A DNA stretch of 64,000 nucleotides, taken from Chrysoperla carnea. Lineage: Eukaryota; Arthropoda; Insecta; Neuroptera; Chrysopidae. The stretch spans positions 58,971,172 to 59,035,171 of the forward strand of contig NC_058339.1 of assembly GCF_905475395.1 (NCBI RefSeq). Direction: 5' to 3'. Both the position numbers and the translations under genes were made by a program. Shown in pieces: positions 25,079 to 40,000 of this stretch. The notes beneath the pieces are model-generated. The model was given only the letters and a program-made list of their open reading frames with translations. It searched no databases and was not told where the DNA came from. Within the stretch, counting starts at the first letter, position 1; each line of letters opens with the position of its first letter.

Positions 25079-28000
25079 GTAATTTTATTTTAATAATGTT
25101 TATTTCATAACTAGCGTTTACCCGTAGCATTATCGCGTGATTAAAGAAAGAAATAAAATTTGTTCAATAGACCGATCATAAAAGAATCCTATTTGATCAT
25201 AAAAGAACCTTTCTTTGCATATTTTCTGAATAATCACGCTTTGAAGCCGCTGGTACAAATCTTGATCATGAAAACGTAATTCTTCTCGATGAATTTGGAG
25301 AGCGGAAAATAGTAGTAGTAATACAGTATCATACAATAAAAAATAATATTTTGGTGGAAATGTTGTAAAATTAAATTGATTTTTCTGTGTTTTAAGAAGC
25401 CAATATTAGCTCCTATTTTTATTTTTAAATAATAATTAACCACTTCTCCTTTTCTCCTGTGTACCTCAAAAAAGCTAATCTCGTTAATACCCGTAAATTT
25501 AACTTGTCATTCATGCTCTAGTTATAAATATTTTATATTCCATAAAGTTTGCAAAAAGTATTTTTCAATATTTTGTCTACCTGTTGTGTGGGTATTTCAC
25601 AAACTAAGGTGATGTCTCTGGAATTACATTTCCAATTTTCAAATGAATACAAATATCAGGTGAATTGATATATATCACTTAAAATTATTCTAAAAAAAAC
25701 TTTTATTTCGAGCGATTTTAAATTCTCGAGAAATACTCATCGTAAAATGAGTTGGATTTTTATGATTTTGGGTCCATATTTTTGTGTTTAGTGATTATGA
25801 TTTTCGATTTTCTGACTTACAGCTCAATTTACTTTATGATGACATAATTAAGGTTTAAGTAGAGATCAATTTGCGTCAATTGTATTTCAAGGTATGATCA
25901 AATAACCCAAATAAATATTTACAAAAATATATAGTGTGTTTAGTTAAAAAATGGCCCATTAACTGTTTACGCTTATATTCTTATTCTTATTCTTTATTAT
26001 TTAGCTCAAATAATTTGTACTATATTTTAAACTTTATATCACTGCAAAGTTGTTATACAGAATCTAATTTGGTAAAAAAATGATTGAAATACTTTTTTAC
26101 CAAATTACGGAAGCATTGATTAACTAAATCTGAAAAATTTATCTATTTCAAATGAATGAATGTGTTTGACCACAAAATTTTATTATACCATGTATATAAT
26201 TACATATATATGTAGGTAATATATATCAAGGTATACTAAGTTTAGTCCCAAGTTTGTAACACTTAAAAATATTGATGTTACGAAATTTTACATAGGTTTT
26301 AGTATCTTTAATATATGAATACATATTTATTATAACATTTACTAAAGTAGCAAAACCCACTATAGTCTCAATAAAAAATATTTTTTGGATCTGTGACGTA
26401 GTATAGAAAATGGCGCTAAAAGTATGGGCGCTAAAATATGATGGACAAGCCTCATTTAAAATACAATGTATTTTTTGCGTCACCATCGTTCTTTTATGTT
26501 TTAAAACACGTTTGATTTTATTCTCTTTAAGGTCAATGAATGATGATTTATTTGATTGACTGACAACCGACTTGAATAATGTGTTATCAGTGTGGGTGTA
26601 ACAAAAGCTATGCTTATTTTTCCATATACTTATATAACTCTAAAAATAAAATAAATTTTCCTTTTTAAAATAAAGTAGTCGAATAAATAAGCCGGAAAAT
26701 GCTGAAAACTTGTCCAAGTGCATCGAGTTAGGAACATTTATCACCACTATTTTCTGTCTTGATTAGAGCAAGCAAGTTTCAATATTTTGCCTGGCATTGA
26801 CTCTGGTGATTTCTTAACATGAATGCGGGGTCTAAATTCCCCAATACTCAATTTTTGGGGGCACAATTAAAATAAAAATTATTTTTCAATAAAATATTTA
26901 AGGTAGTACGAGCGCCAAGGCAAGTTTAGATGGTTGAAATTGTACCTTTTTTTCAACTTTGATCTTGAATTTTGTTATAACATCATGAATTTAGACGAAA
27001 AATAAGAATGATATTTTTCGATATCTGCCAGAGTTTTCGAAATATCGAAAGCTAAATAATTAAACAAAATTTGCAATTTTCGATATTTAGAAAATTACTC
27101 CAGTTATCGAAAAATTGAATTCTTACTTTTTGTCTTATATTGTCAAGTTACATCATAGTTCAACACAAAAATAGAAAAAATATTTTTTTTTTATTTTTAT
27201 GTCCTGACTACCATGCTCATACATCCTTAATTAATCAGATACACCAGGTGTTTTTGTTTTCAATAATTTATTAAGGTTTTAACTTTAACTTAAATAGTTC
27301 TTTTTAATTTCCACCGACTAGTTTTGGAAAAATGTATGAAAACATATCATCCATCTACTGTTTTCAAATAAGACCAATGTTAAAAATGCCTACTTTTAGA
27401 AGTCATTTATTTATTTGAATAATCGGGCAATCTCCCCTAAAATTTTCAGAATTTATTTAGACTTAGTCCGTTTAACCATAAGACCAATGTTAAATATGCC
27501 TACTTTTGAAGTTATTTATTTATTTAAATAATCGGGTAATCTTCGCTAAAATTTTCAGAAATGATTAAGACTAAGTCCAATTTTCCTTGTTGTCCGGCAG
27601 GTTTTCGATTTTCAACATTTTATGTTTTTTCCGGTTTATTTATTCGACTAAATTGTTCTAAGTGTAATGCATATTATTATTAACTTATAAATATACTTAT
27701 GATCACTCTATATACTTAAATATCATACTTCATACAATACTTAAATACACACCGTAGTCAGTCGTAATAACTAATAACAATTTTTAATATCCAATAACAA
27801 TAAACTGATAAATTTCTTTATAATCTATTTTGAAAAATAAAATAAAAATTATCTGTGTAAAAAATCCACTTGACATCGATATACAAATGGAATGAAAATT
27901 TTCATCTGTTTATTCAATGAAAACTATTTATTTTAGCACCATAAAAAGGTATCAATCCTTAGTGAATATTGATAAGATTGTCAGAAGATTTCGTTCAAAA

Positions 28001-31000
28001 AGCGATAGTTGGCAATTTTAAAATGAAAGTCTATTTTATTTTTTTACGAATTAACTTGCATTTACTTTTAAATATCACTTCGTAAACTGTAAAATTGGAA
28101 CAAATGAACAAGTTAAGATTTCAAGCCATATCTCAGAAACCACTCGTTTATGCTTAAAATCATTTCAATTTTTGTATTTTTTAGATCAAAATTACCATAT
28201 GTATAAAGTTTCATTTGAAAGAGACAAAAAAAGTTTTCTTTACCGCTTTGAAAAAGTCGCAAAAGTTACAAGCAATTCAAATGACAACTTCCGATCTTCC
28301 GCAGTCTTCCGGTGATATTGGTTCCGCATGTTTAAGAACCAGGTGGAAATTTATTTTAGAAAGATAGTCTATGAATGTGTGAAATTTCGAATGTAATGAA
28401 CCAATTTTACCACAACATTCCAATAGGCGAAGCAATAAAGGCAGACCACACACATCAAGATTTGTTTATAAGAAATATTTTCTTTCTCGGAGCAAATCTT
28501 TTATGCTCAGAGTACTCCGCACATTATTCTTACAATATAGCTCCACACATTATCTATATTTCTCATCATTTCTTTTAAAATAATTTTTGATAATGTGCGT
28601 TGAACATTGGACAAATCTTCCGACTTTGTCCTTCACGATCCCATTTTCTTATATTAATTCTTGAAATTTCTGAGAATTTACGGTGGAAGTTAGAATTTTT
28701 TAACTACTAGCAGATACTTACACATTATAGTCCGGGCAAATTAGGAATTTGGTCCGTTAAATTCTGAAACAAGTAGCTTCTCAAAACGGAAAGTGTTTTT
28801 TTAATCGTCAAATGGCAATAAAACTTTCAATTGACAGATAATTTTTTTAATCCAAAAGCTTTTTAAGGATGTACGAGCACCAAGACAATTTTAAATAAAA
28901 AGCTTGATTTTTTTTATATGAAGTTGGACCAAGTGTAAATCAATTCTGAAAATTTTAGGGGGGGGGGTTCTCGATTGTTTAAATAAATAAATGACTTCAA
29001 AAGTAGGCATATTTAACATTGGGTTTATGGTAAAACGTTAGATTAATCCATAGATTTCTGCAAAACTAGTCGATGGAAATTTAAAAAAAAATTATTAAAA
29101 TTAAAATTAAAACATTAATAAATTATTGAAAAAAAAAACCGACTAATTAAGGATGTATGAGCTAGGTAGTGTGGACACAAATTTAAGAAATATATATTTT
29201 CAATATTGTTGCGAATTATGTTATAACTTGACAATATCAGACGATAAATAAGAATAAAAATTTTCGATATCTGGAGTAATTTTCAAAATATCGAAAATTG
29301 AAGATTCTGTTTAATTATTTATCTTTCGAAAGCCAGGGAAGATATCGAAAATTTTATTCTTATTTTTCGTCTACATTCATGAAGTTATAACAAAATTCAT
29401 CATCAAAGTTGAAAAGAAAATACAAATAATTTTAACCCTAAATCTAAAATTGCCTTGGTGCTCGTATTATCGTAAAAATAAGCAATTTTTTACACATACC
29501 AGGCTAAAAAATTTAACAGTTGCTCAAAATTTTTAGAAACTTACGTAAGAACTGCAATAAGGGATTAGAAAAAATTTTCTTCTACTATGCAGGCGGACTT
29601 AAGAGTACTACAGACAACACTGTAATTTGTATATAGAGGTAAATAAAACGTACTTGAAAAATCAACATGTCTTTATCTAACACATATATAACAAATATCT
29701 AGCATTTCTATCAAACAACATGATCATATAATATTTCGTCATGTGACTTCAACACATTTTATTCGTGTTTAAAATTTTTATTAAGCATATGGTAATGGTA
29801 ATCATTGTGATTGTGTATGAAGACTGACGGCTCCGGGTTTTGTTTGTAACAAACAAAAAAATGTACTGTTATTAAAAGTCCTCGATATGTGTGATAGTTC
29901 AGTGAATTTTTGTGATTTATTTTTGTGTTCTTTTCGTTTCTTTATGTGTTTTTTGAGTTAACAACAAAAAAACATCATGGTATTCCCGATTGCACCAAAA
30001 AATAATGTTATCATTACCAAACAGACGGATATGTTTATTGTATCAGATGTCAGGTTTGTTTATTATTTTGAAACTTACGTCTTATTTTTTTTTTGAGATG
30101 AGCAAAGTCCTTGTTTTCCTCCTAAAAATTTCTTATCAATTTTATTTTAATATTTTTATACTATAGTGGCATTTTTACTTATTGCTAGATAGAATGTATT
30201 TAAAACAAGAGAAGTTACTTTAAATGTAGTAATTATGTTACCTTGAAGAGATTTTTTTCAATTCAATATGCTGTATTGTATTGCCTGATGTTGCTTTAAA
30301 ATTTTATTATTTTTCGAAATAATATGTCACATTCTAAATTAGTAATAAAATATTTTATTGAAAAATATGGTTTTACTGTTTGAAATTTAAGACAGTAATT
30401 TCATAATGTTTTTAATTATTTTGCAAGCAGATAATCCAAAAATATCTTATACACGCGCTTAATTTCATTTATCTAAGAATCACATATTCGTTTCGTGCGT
30501 GAATTTCGTTTCCATGACAACGATACACTACTTTAATTATAGAATTGTATGGATGCATATAGAATTGTATGGATTGCATTGAAAACTTACATTTAAAATT
30601 TAATATTCTTGTTTCACAAATTTAAATAAATAATTATGATAATTTACATTTGAAAAATAATATTTGTACAATTTGATTTCTTATTTTCACAATTTTTAAT
30701 GCATTAAGTTTAATTAATTAGTGTTTTTCAATCATTTTAATTTGACAGTTTCTATATCATTAACATGTAAAGAATTGCAAATTAGTCATAACAGCCTCCT
30801 TTAACTCCAAAATTTTTCACTTAAAGCGCTGGCATCGATTTTATTATCCCTACCATGACTACGCACACAACGAATAGAAAGAAGTAAAAGAATCACATTT
30901 GGTTTACCATACGGTCATAGACAGATTCATGTCAAATATTTTTTATTTTAACGGTATTGGATTATTTTTATTTCGCAAAATTTTTACCAAATGTGCGCTA

Positions 31001-34000
31001 TTTTTATTAATAGTTATTTTAAACTGTTCATTGTTGGCGTTCATTGTTGATCTAAAAAGTATTGAAAATAAAAGTATCAGCAACAAGCATTATCTACTCC
31101 GTTTGGGTCCTACTCAGCTGTTTCGAAGAATTGAAATAAAATTTTGCTGTTCGTTTATTAGCACTCCATATCAACAGTTTTAGCATTATCTAGTTTGGGT
31201 TATACACAACTCTTTCGAGGAATTCAAATAAAATTTTGCTGTCCGTTTATTAGCACTCCATATCAATAGTTTTAGCATTATCTAGTTTAGGACATACACA
31301 ACTATTTCGAGGAATTCAAATAAAATTTTGTTTTCCATTTATTAACACATCACATGTTCATTTCATTAATTTATTAACAGATGTTACAAGTTTGCGATTT
31401 TAATATGGCTGCTTACTTTCGCTCCGTATTTTGTTTAAATTTACAAAAAAAAAACCATTCAGATTATATCCTTATCCGTATCCCTTCTCTATATCCCTAT
31501 ATATATTACAAATTTGAAAGAAAGGTTGTTTGTTTGTGACGCTTTCACGCAAAAACTACTGAATGGATTTGATTGAAACTGTACAATACTCATACATCAG
31601 AAAAACACATGAACTATAATTTATAAAGATATATTTTTAAAAAATAATTAATGAATTAATTAAATTTATCTATGAGCATCATTTTAAACCATAATTAGAG
31701 ATTTTTGTAGAAATGGTAAAAATACTATTCATGGCCATCTGTTCTGGTATTCTCAATGAATTATGAGTATTTTACATTTAGTAAAAAAAATTGAAAATTG
31801 TACATATATTTTACTTGTGCAAAACAATTCCTATCCCTATTTCGAGTGTTATGGAAGGGAAATAAGTGAGAGCAAGGGAGGTGAAGGCTATAACACGGTG
31901 ATCTTCACTAGTTTTTACTTTAAAACACAATAAAGCGGGCGGGGATCGAACTAATAATATAATTTTAATATGAGTTTTGTTTAATTTAAAAATAATTTCA
32001 TTTTTGAACATTAGCTGAACATTTACTATGTTGGACTTTCCCTAGTAGACTCTGAGAGCTAGGTAAAGAGCACAGAGACTCGCTGTACAATGACATTCCA
32101 ATTCATTTGTCCTCTTTGTGTCGGTGTTAGTAAACTTGAGTGTAAGTAGAAAGAGATAGTGCTATTACAGATTATAGTATGTACAATAAGACTATTTACT
32201 CATATTTGGAAAGAGTATATATTTATTTCTTAAATTAATATACAGGTGCTTAATAAATATATTGAAACAGTTCTAGGATTGTAAGTACGAGGTTTGCCAA
32301 TGTAGTGTGCGATTTTGAAAACACTATAAGACAAAAACCCATCAATTTTTTTCATATATTGATGAGTTAAAGCAATGACGACTCATGAGATGACGTCCAT
32401 TCGGGAGTACATTCGTTTAGGCGGCCTTGTTATTCCTTACATTTCACAGGATTTGTACCACCTTTTGACAGTTCGATTCTTTCAATGTTTCAAATGCTAG
32501 TTTTCGGATATCTTGGTATGTTTTCTCCCTTTCCCGATTTTTTTCAGGTAAACTCACAAAAAAAGTACAAAGTTGTCAGATCCGACGAATTTATAACTTA
32601 ATTCGCTTTATTTATTTAAAAATACTATTTACTTAAGGCTCAATTTATGTAATTTATTTAAATGCGTTTTTATGTATTTTTAGACCGTAAAAAATAAATT
32701 AATGTGTTTTTGTCTTTAAAATCGCACATTTCCCTACCCCACCTGTATATTTACAAAACACCCTATATACAATGTTTCAAGTATGCCATTTGTAGTGAAA
32801 TTCACGTTCAATATATTGACCTCTAAGGCTCGGAATAAAGTACATCAATTAGAGTGTTGTTTTTCACACTTGTGATCAAAAAAGAAAAGTATAGTAATTT
32901 TAACGCGTATACAAGGGAAAGGTTGTGCTATCTTTTATTTATCACTTTGTTTTATTCTACTACAACAGACGGATTCATTAAGAACTTTGAACTTTTGAGG
33001 TAATCTTTAAGTTGTGGATTTTTTTTGTAAGTCATGTGTTTCGGAACAATAAGGTAATGATTTTGAAATTTCAGTTAGGAATTTTTTTATACATTTTAAT
33101 CGATTTCAAGAAAAGAAGGATGGTTTTTAATTCGATTCAATTTTATTTAACGTTTGCTACTTTATTTTTCTGCTAATTTTGAAAAAAATTTTGTTGGAAA
33201 GAGAGTATTTTCAAGGGAATTCCATGACCTTGTATTTTGAAGATATTAAGAAAAAACTGTTTAATTTAAAGGTGTTTTCTACATGGTACTATGATTTACA
33301 TAAGGACTGATATGTGTGACTTTGTGACACAAAATGTAAAAAAATTTAAAGTACCGACTCCATTAAATAATACTTTTGTGAGCAATTAGGTACACTTTGA
33401 GCGCGACCCCGCTAAATCAATTTTTAGCACAGGACATATAGTCAGCATACAAGGGAATTATTTATTGGAGTCTGATTTTTTTTGCATTTCATTTTTTTTG
33501 AAGACGGTTCTATTTTTTGCTAAAAAAATTTCATAAGACTTAAATATATAAGATGTAAATAGATGCCGTACCGAAAAAAGTAGTTTCTGAGATCTCTAAG
33601 ATTTTTGCTAAAACATGGGTAGGTGTTTTTTTGATAAAAAATCCCTAGACTTTTTGTGCTTTTATAGATAGAATTTTTATTAAAAATTCTAAATTTTTGA
33701 TTGATTCTTCAAGTATATGCTTATTTACAATATAGAGTTATTTATAGAATAGTATGCCTGATAAAATTTATATCTATCGGATACGACTCGCACTTGACCG
33801 ATTTTTAAAGTTAAGTACTAATCAAAAACATCGTTTATTAAAATAGTTCAAACTGAATTGATAATCAAGAAAAAAATTTCGAAATTTTTTTTTCGTTTTC
33901 TAGAATTTACTGCATTAAAACGAATTTTAAACAAAGACAAAATTTAACCAATTTAACATTATCGGGTGAGCTTAGTCTAAAATAAGAAAACTAAAAGGCT

Positions 34001-37000
34001 TGAATTGAAGAAATTTTTTCAATGAATTTGAAATTGTTTACGTGACAATATTACTAAAATTTGAGTGTACGATTAGAAGATTAAAAAAAAAAATCTATTT
34101 TTGATCATATTATGAAGACTATTTAAAAACAATTTATATTTCTAAATCCTCATAGATAAACTGAGTCATCAGTTGACATTCCTTGTATATTAATTATGCA
34201 TATTATTAAAATAAAAACGTTATAAAAAATACTGTTTCCTTGCATTGTTTTAGAATGTTTTTCACTTCTGTGTAGAAACTATAATGTAATAATTTGAAAT
34301 AGAATTTTCATCGGATTTTTAAGACCTCAATTATCATTTTTAACTTTTTATGTAAATATATATTTTTTTTAATTTTCCATTTACAAAACTACATACTTAG
34401 ACGATCGTTACAAAAAAGAGCTTACCATGAAAATTTTTTGAGGCTCACTAAAAAGACTTATTTGAGGATCTACGGAATTACACATTGCTTCCTTCAAAGA
34501 ATTGCACGGAAAATTCAAGAATGGTCTTCAGCGAATGCAATCAGAGTGACTCGAAGGCAACTGACCATATGGTTTAAAATCGGGATGTGAATGCGTATAT
34601 TTGGTCACGTATACCACTGAGTAATCGGACACTGTTCGATTTTTTGCCGTGCGGTCAAAAAGTTATAGTGTGAAAAGAGCCTAAGACGATAGCTACAAAA
34701 AAAAGTGCTTACCATGAACATTTTTTGAGACTCGCACTTTGATTTGTATCAATCCTCCACAAAAACTTCTAAAGATGGAGATACATTCAAAATCCTCATT
34801 TTGAGATTTACATTTTGATGTAAGTTTTAGATCCACCCCTAAGATGTATATACCTACATCTTACTAAAACCACCCCCTGAGATTCGGTTGAAGTATTGTA
34901 TGCAATTGCAAACATATAATATCTCGAGAGTGAAAAAACAGCGGCTCCAAAATTTCCAATAGTTTAGACTCTTGAATAAACATCATACATCCTCTGTATA
35001 TAGGTCTTAAAATTGTATATGAAAGTGCCGTGTACTTGTTCTCTAGATGCCGTGTATGTTGATAAGTATATTATTTTATTGAGTACCACTTTAACACTAC
35101 TTCATATTTGTTTATTACTTTTGTTTGAAAATTGTTGGGACTATCTCAACATTCTCAAAAACATGATATCAAACCCAAGGCCACTGTGCTAGGTGACTGT
35201 CACGTGACAACTGCGTTAAATTGAATTATTAGCTCACATATCCTCAAACGCAATCCTTTCAAATAAAATAATGGGATTTAACCTCCGTTTTCTGACATAT
35301 GCATCTATAACAGAGACCACCCATATCATTATTTGTTAATCTTTATTTATTTAACTTACATACATATTTACAATTACATTATGATGTGGGTGGAGTCGGT
35401 TACTTCGTTCTTATCCAAGCGACGACAATGTGATCAATTCTACCGCCCCCACTAATTATAATTGTTCACACTGCCGTTGCCTGGATTCGAACCCGCAACC
35501 TAAGTCTAAGTAGACAAACGATCAAAGACTATCGCCTTAGACCCCTTGGCCATTTACATAATCAATGAAAGTATTGTAGTATCGAATAAAATCTGTGTTT
35601 AATATTATAGACTCAGTATATGGAAACACTTGGGACTAAACTTAGTATACCTTGATATATATTACATATACTCTGGGCCATTTTAATCTATACACCTAAA
35701 TATCTCGCTTTGTAGTTAACCAATCAAAAAATAATTTAAACAAAAGTTGCAGAGTTTGATGGAGGACATCATGTTCTGATATCAGATTGGAACTAGTTCT
35801 TCGGGTTTCTTTAATAGCTAATTTAGATCCTAAACGGTAAGAGATAAAATAACACTTTAAGTTAGAAAGTTAATCTTCATAAAAAAGCTAACCGCCTTAA
35901 AAATATGTCATTATTGCGTTTAATGGAAAGAAAGTTTAAAGTGAATCAAATGTATTTCCTATGCATATTTAACAAAATATAAATATTAATGATTGTAAAT
36001 TAATTTTATTAATGTGATTATGTTTTGTTTCAGTATGTTATGTATTCATGATGAGTACAATCAGGTGGCAATACCACAAATACCATCAGCCGCCTTGGCT
36101 GAGGTAACAAATCGAACAACTGCACAGAAAACACCAGAAGATAGTAGTCCAGATACTCCACAACCGGCTGGTGTTGGTGTATGTACGGTTAATGATCCAA
36201 AACAAGGATGGATGGATGGTATTTTTGGATGTTTAAGGCCGGTCTTATCAATTATTGGAAAAGCAGCTGTAAACGATATTAAAAATCAACCTGGTAAGTA
36301 ACTTAATATTTCATATTTAATTTTTAAAATTCTGTTACCAAATAGCACACAAAAAAAAAATTCTTATAATTTTACCATGTCTATGTTTCAAAAATCTTAA
36401 AATTCTTCGTTCTTTTATATTGAACGGCGGGGTGGGGGAGGTGGTTCATACTAAGATAAGGCTACGGAAGGCTGGATGGAGGAAGGAAGGGGTTCCAAAA
36501 AGGCTGTAATTGAACCACGTAGTTTATGGAAGACAATTTCCCAAATATTCTTATTAAAAGTTTTCAAATAATTTTAGTGTGGTTGTAATTTTAATATTAT
36601 TTAGTTTTATAATTAAAGAAGTTTTAATTTGCCAGTCAGAAAATAGGCCACTTTATTAACACGCATTCCGTACTAATTAACACACCTGTTCTAAAGCGAA
36701 AAACAATATCGAAATTCAGCCGTCATAAAATATACTCTCGAAAATAGTTTTTATTAATTATAGGTAATTAAATATAATACACTTTCGAAATCATATTTTT
36801 TCTAGATTTTTTTAAAGTATCTTTTTTTTTTTTTGGGCTGGAGTTAAGATGAAATATTGAACATATTGAACTTTAATTTTTACAAACAAGCACATGCCTG
36901 CATATATGCATAATAATAATTTGTGATAAGCGTTCTAAAAGATTGTAGACTATTAAAATTATTATTTTTGATAACGTAATAATCCTAGTTTGTTTATTAC

Positions 37001-40000
37001 GTTATACGTATAGAAAAATTTTCTTATCAATTTATTTCTTTATAGCTGGGATTAGTGGTGATGGTGAATTAAAATGTATTTAAAAAAAATTTTATTTAAA
37101 TCGATAATATTTCTAAAATTTGCTCCAATAAGGCCATTGGCTTTAGACCAAACACACACTCCCTAAAAATTAATTGGTGTAATAAAAGTGATTAACTAAT
37201 GTTTTAAAATCGGATAGATAAGTACAAAAATTACCTGCTAACAAAATAAATACTTAAAAAAAAATAAAAAAACTCGCCTGGCCTGCCAAAAAAATTCACT
37301 AAAAAGTAAAATACATCTCTCTCATTTACTCCCTGAAAAAAATAAGTAAATAAAATTTTCATTGCAATCGGGGGGGGGGGGGGTCTGTTCTGTAGAACAC
37401 TTTTAAACCCATGAGTTCCTCCGACTACAATGATAATTTTATTTTCCTGTTTAGTCAACGAGTAAGTGAGTGACCTTTCGCTTTGTATAAATAAATTTTA
37501 ATTTATAACAAGTGTTACTCGGGATGATGTAAGAAATCACGCAATGGGGTATTATCCAAATCTCTTCAAGCATTTAGAATTTATGGTGGCACAAAGAGAG
37601 TCAAAATTTTAATAGCTTGACTTCATTGACGACTTTCGACCAATAATTGAATTGAACCTCTTTTTCACATTAATTTAAAATTAGATTCACTGAATCCATC
37701 ATTCGAACTTACCCACAAATCTGCAACCATCTTTTATGGTTTTATAAAAAACTTCTAGCAACTAAAGCCGCCCAGTGGAAGAAACTTCAAAAGCTGGGAT
37801 CATAACTCAAAATGTCTAATATTTTATAAGCAACAATAATAATGTAAAAATCTACTATTTTTGTCCAATAATTGTCTTACACTATTGTTGGGAAAATCAC
37901 TAATGACGTCAAGCATTCAATATGGCAGTCATAAGCAAGCTTAAATCTTTAAAAAACAGCAGTAGTCTATGGAATGTCTAAATAGCGGCCTATTTTTTAT
38001 TAGACGGTATCGTTGTAAATTACTAGGGTTTCTTATTATCCATCCGTCTATTTATTCAACGCCTGCTGAACCCCGTTTAAGCCGGTTATCGTAGTTCTAT
38101 TTTTATGAAAATCTTATCGCTTGGCAAAAGAATTTTCGCAATAGTAAGACTAAAATGCATCATTCGACAATTTTATCATCGTGCTCCGTACGGCAAAGCG
38201 TAGTAATATTACATAAACATACGATTTTTCAGTAGTTAATTTTAAAATTAATAATAAATATGTAAAATATAGTATATAAATTTTAAATATTCAAAAATAC
38301 AGTAATCTTAAAAATGCGCTTTGTCAAGAATTCCGTTAACCTTGATATTATTAATAAATTAATAAGTATTTTGTTGATAATTTAGAATAAAATAAATTTA
38401 TAAATAAATATTATGCAGAAACATTAAAAATTTTAATAAATTTATATTAATTTAAACATTTTAGGTATATTGCATTAGAAATAAATTGTATCAGTTTTAC
38501 ACCACATTTTAAAGAATGATATATTTAAAAAACTTTTCTAGCGTTTGAGTTTCCTGCAAGTTAATGTAGGAATTATAGTTGTGTCCTTGTTACTCTTACA
38601 TAGCCTTATGGAATAATTTTGACAGTCAAAACTGTTTTGCTTTTTCATAAAGAAAAAAGTATCTTATTGTAAATAAAAATTAAAGATTTTTTTGATCCTT
38701 TACCTAGAAAAAATTATTAAGTTTGGAAATTTTTATATTTTAGTTAAAAGTTAAAAAAAATTAAAAAAAAAAAACATAAATTTTCCCATATATTTATATA
38801 AATGTTTCTATCCATACATAAACATTTCTTTTTACCTGCATTACCGACTAAGATTTTTAGTAACTTGTTCAATTCATTGACAGATGGCATGACTAAAGTT
38901 CGCAATATACCTTAGAAAAATTATAATATTATATAACCAAAACTAAATGTAGATAATAACATAAAACGGCGACAAATCTACTTTTAAAAATAAACTAAAA
39001 AGTTTGTCCTAAAAAGTAAAAAGTAATTTTACAAACAATATTTTTTTTTTATAAACAATTGCCTTTGGAAGCCTACACTTATAAATTAATTTTTTTGAAA
39101 TAAATAAATCTTAAAATTACCTATGAAAATAATTTAACAATTACCTTTTGAGAAAAATTGAGACCCGTTTCCGTTGAGAACCGTAAAATCTTTATAATAT
39201 GCCTCAAAAACATTTCATCATCGTTTACAAGTTTGCACAATATCTAATTGTGAATCTTTGAAACAAAGAAATATTTTAGCAAATTATCAGTGGGGTCAAT
39301 CATAAAAAATGACCTTTTAAATTTTCTTTGTATATTACAATAATTTAATAACATCTATAAATTAAGAATATCAAGATTAATTGAAATTTCCACAAAACAA
39401 CGTTTAAACAAAATCAAATTGATGACCTAGGTCAGGAATAGTTATTTATAATTTAGCTACACCCAATATGACCTTATTATGATGTACAAAAAAAATTTTT
39501 TTAATGACGCAAAATACAATCTAGGGCTCCGTACCTTAAGAAGTAAAAATACACGAACCTGGTAATCATTCGAGCATTCTAGTGTTTTAACTGAAGAAAA
39601 AATACTGTGAAACCAAAGTTTAATGCGACATATCCTTGAAACTCGATAAATAATTTTTATTGAAAAAAAAGTCTTCAAACAAAACATGTTGAACCGAAGG
39701 CGCACATCTTAATCAGGCATTAGATTTGAGTTGACTTTCAGATTCAATGAAAAGCTCACTCTATTTCATAAATGTTAGGGGATAGAAGAAAATTTTAAAT
39801 TAGACAGTTGCCCTTTATTAAATAAGTGTTATTTTTTGTAAGAAAAATGTTCTCCAAAAACGTATAGTTTAAACAGAAACTGAATGGAAAGTTTCACAAT
39901 TTTGAATGAATTCAATAACGAACGAGTCGCCCTATTAGCTCAGTCGGTATGCTTTGGGTAGCGGCTTCGATTTCTGGCCGTTGCAACAAAATTAATTTAA

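Larger units (their letters stand above)
25079..36033 (+). other. DLK first intron(s), about 11 kb, repeat-rich
   Basis: Between exon 1a and exon 2. Apart from exon 1b it holds a decayed repeat at about 25110-25470, a 5' end of family A (26187), the inverted foldback pair (26900-27590 and 28865-29472), the tandem repeat at 31086, family D (31495), the TIR element at 32243, a second-type SINE (35340), a family A scrap (35615) and a family C copy (35745). Open frames such as 28375-28578 and 30899-31183 carry no motifs. Confidence 0.6.

Noticed and set aside
35475-35555. A functional tRNA-Leu or tRNA-Ser gene
   Set aside because: A and B boxes are good, but no acceptor stem can pair and a SINE-like body and A-rich tail follow.
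39926-40000. A functional tRNA gene
   Set aside because: A box is perfect but the cloverleaf is not completed; the target duplication around the 224-bp unit shows it is a SINE.
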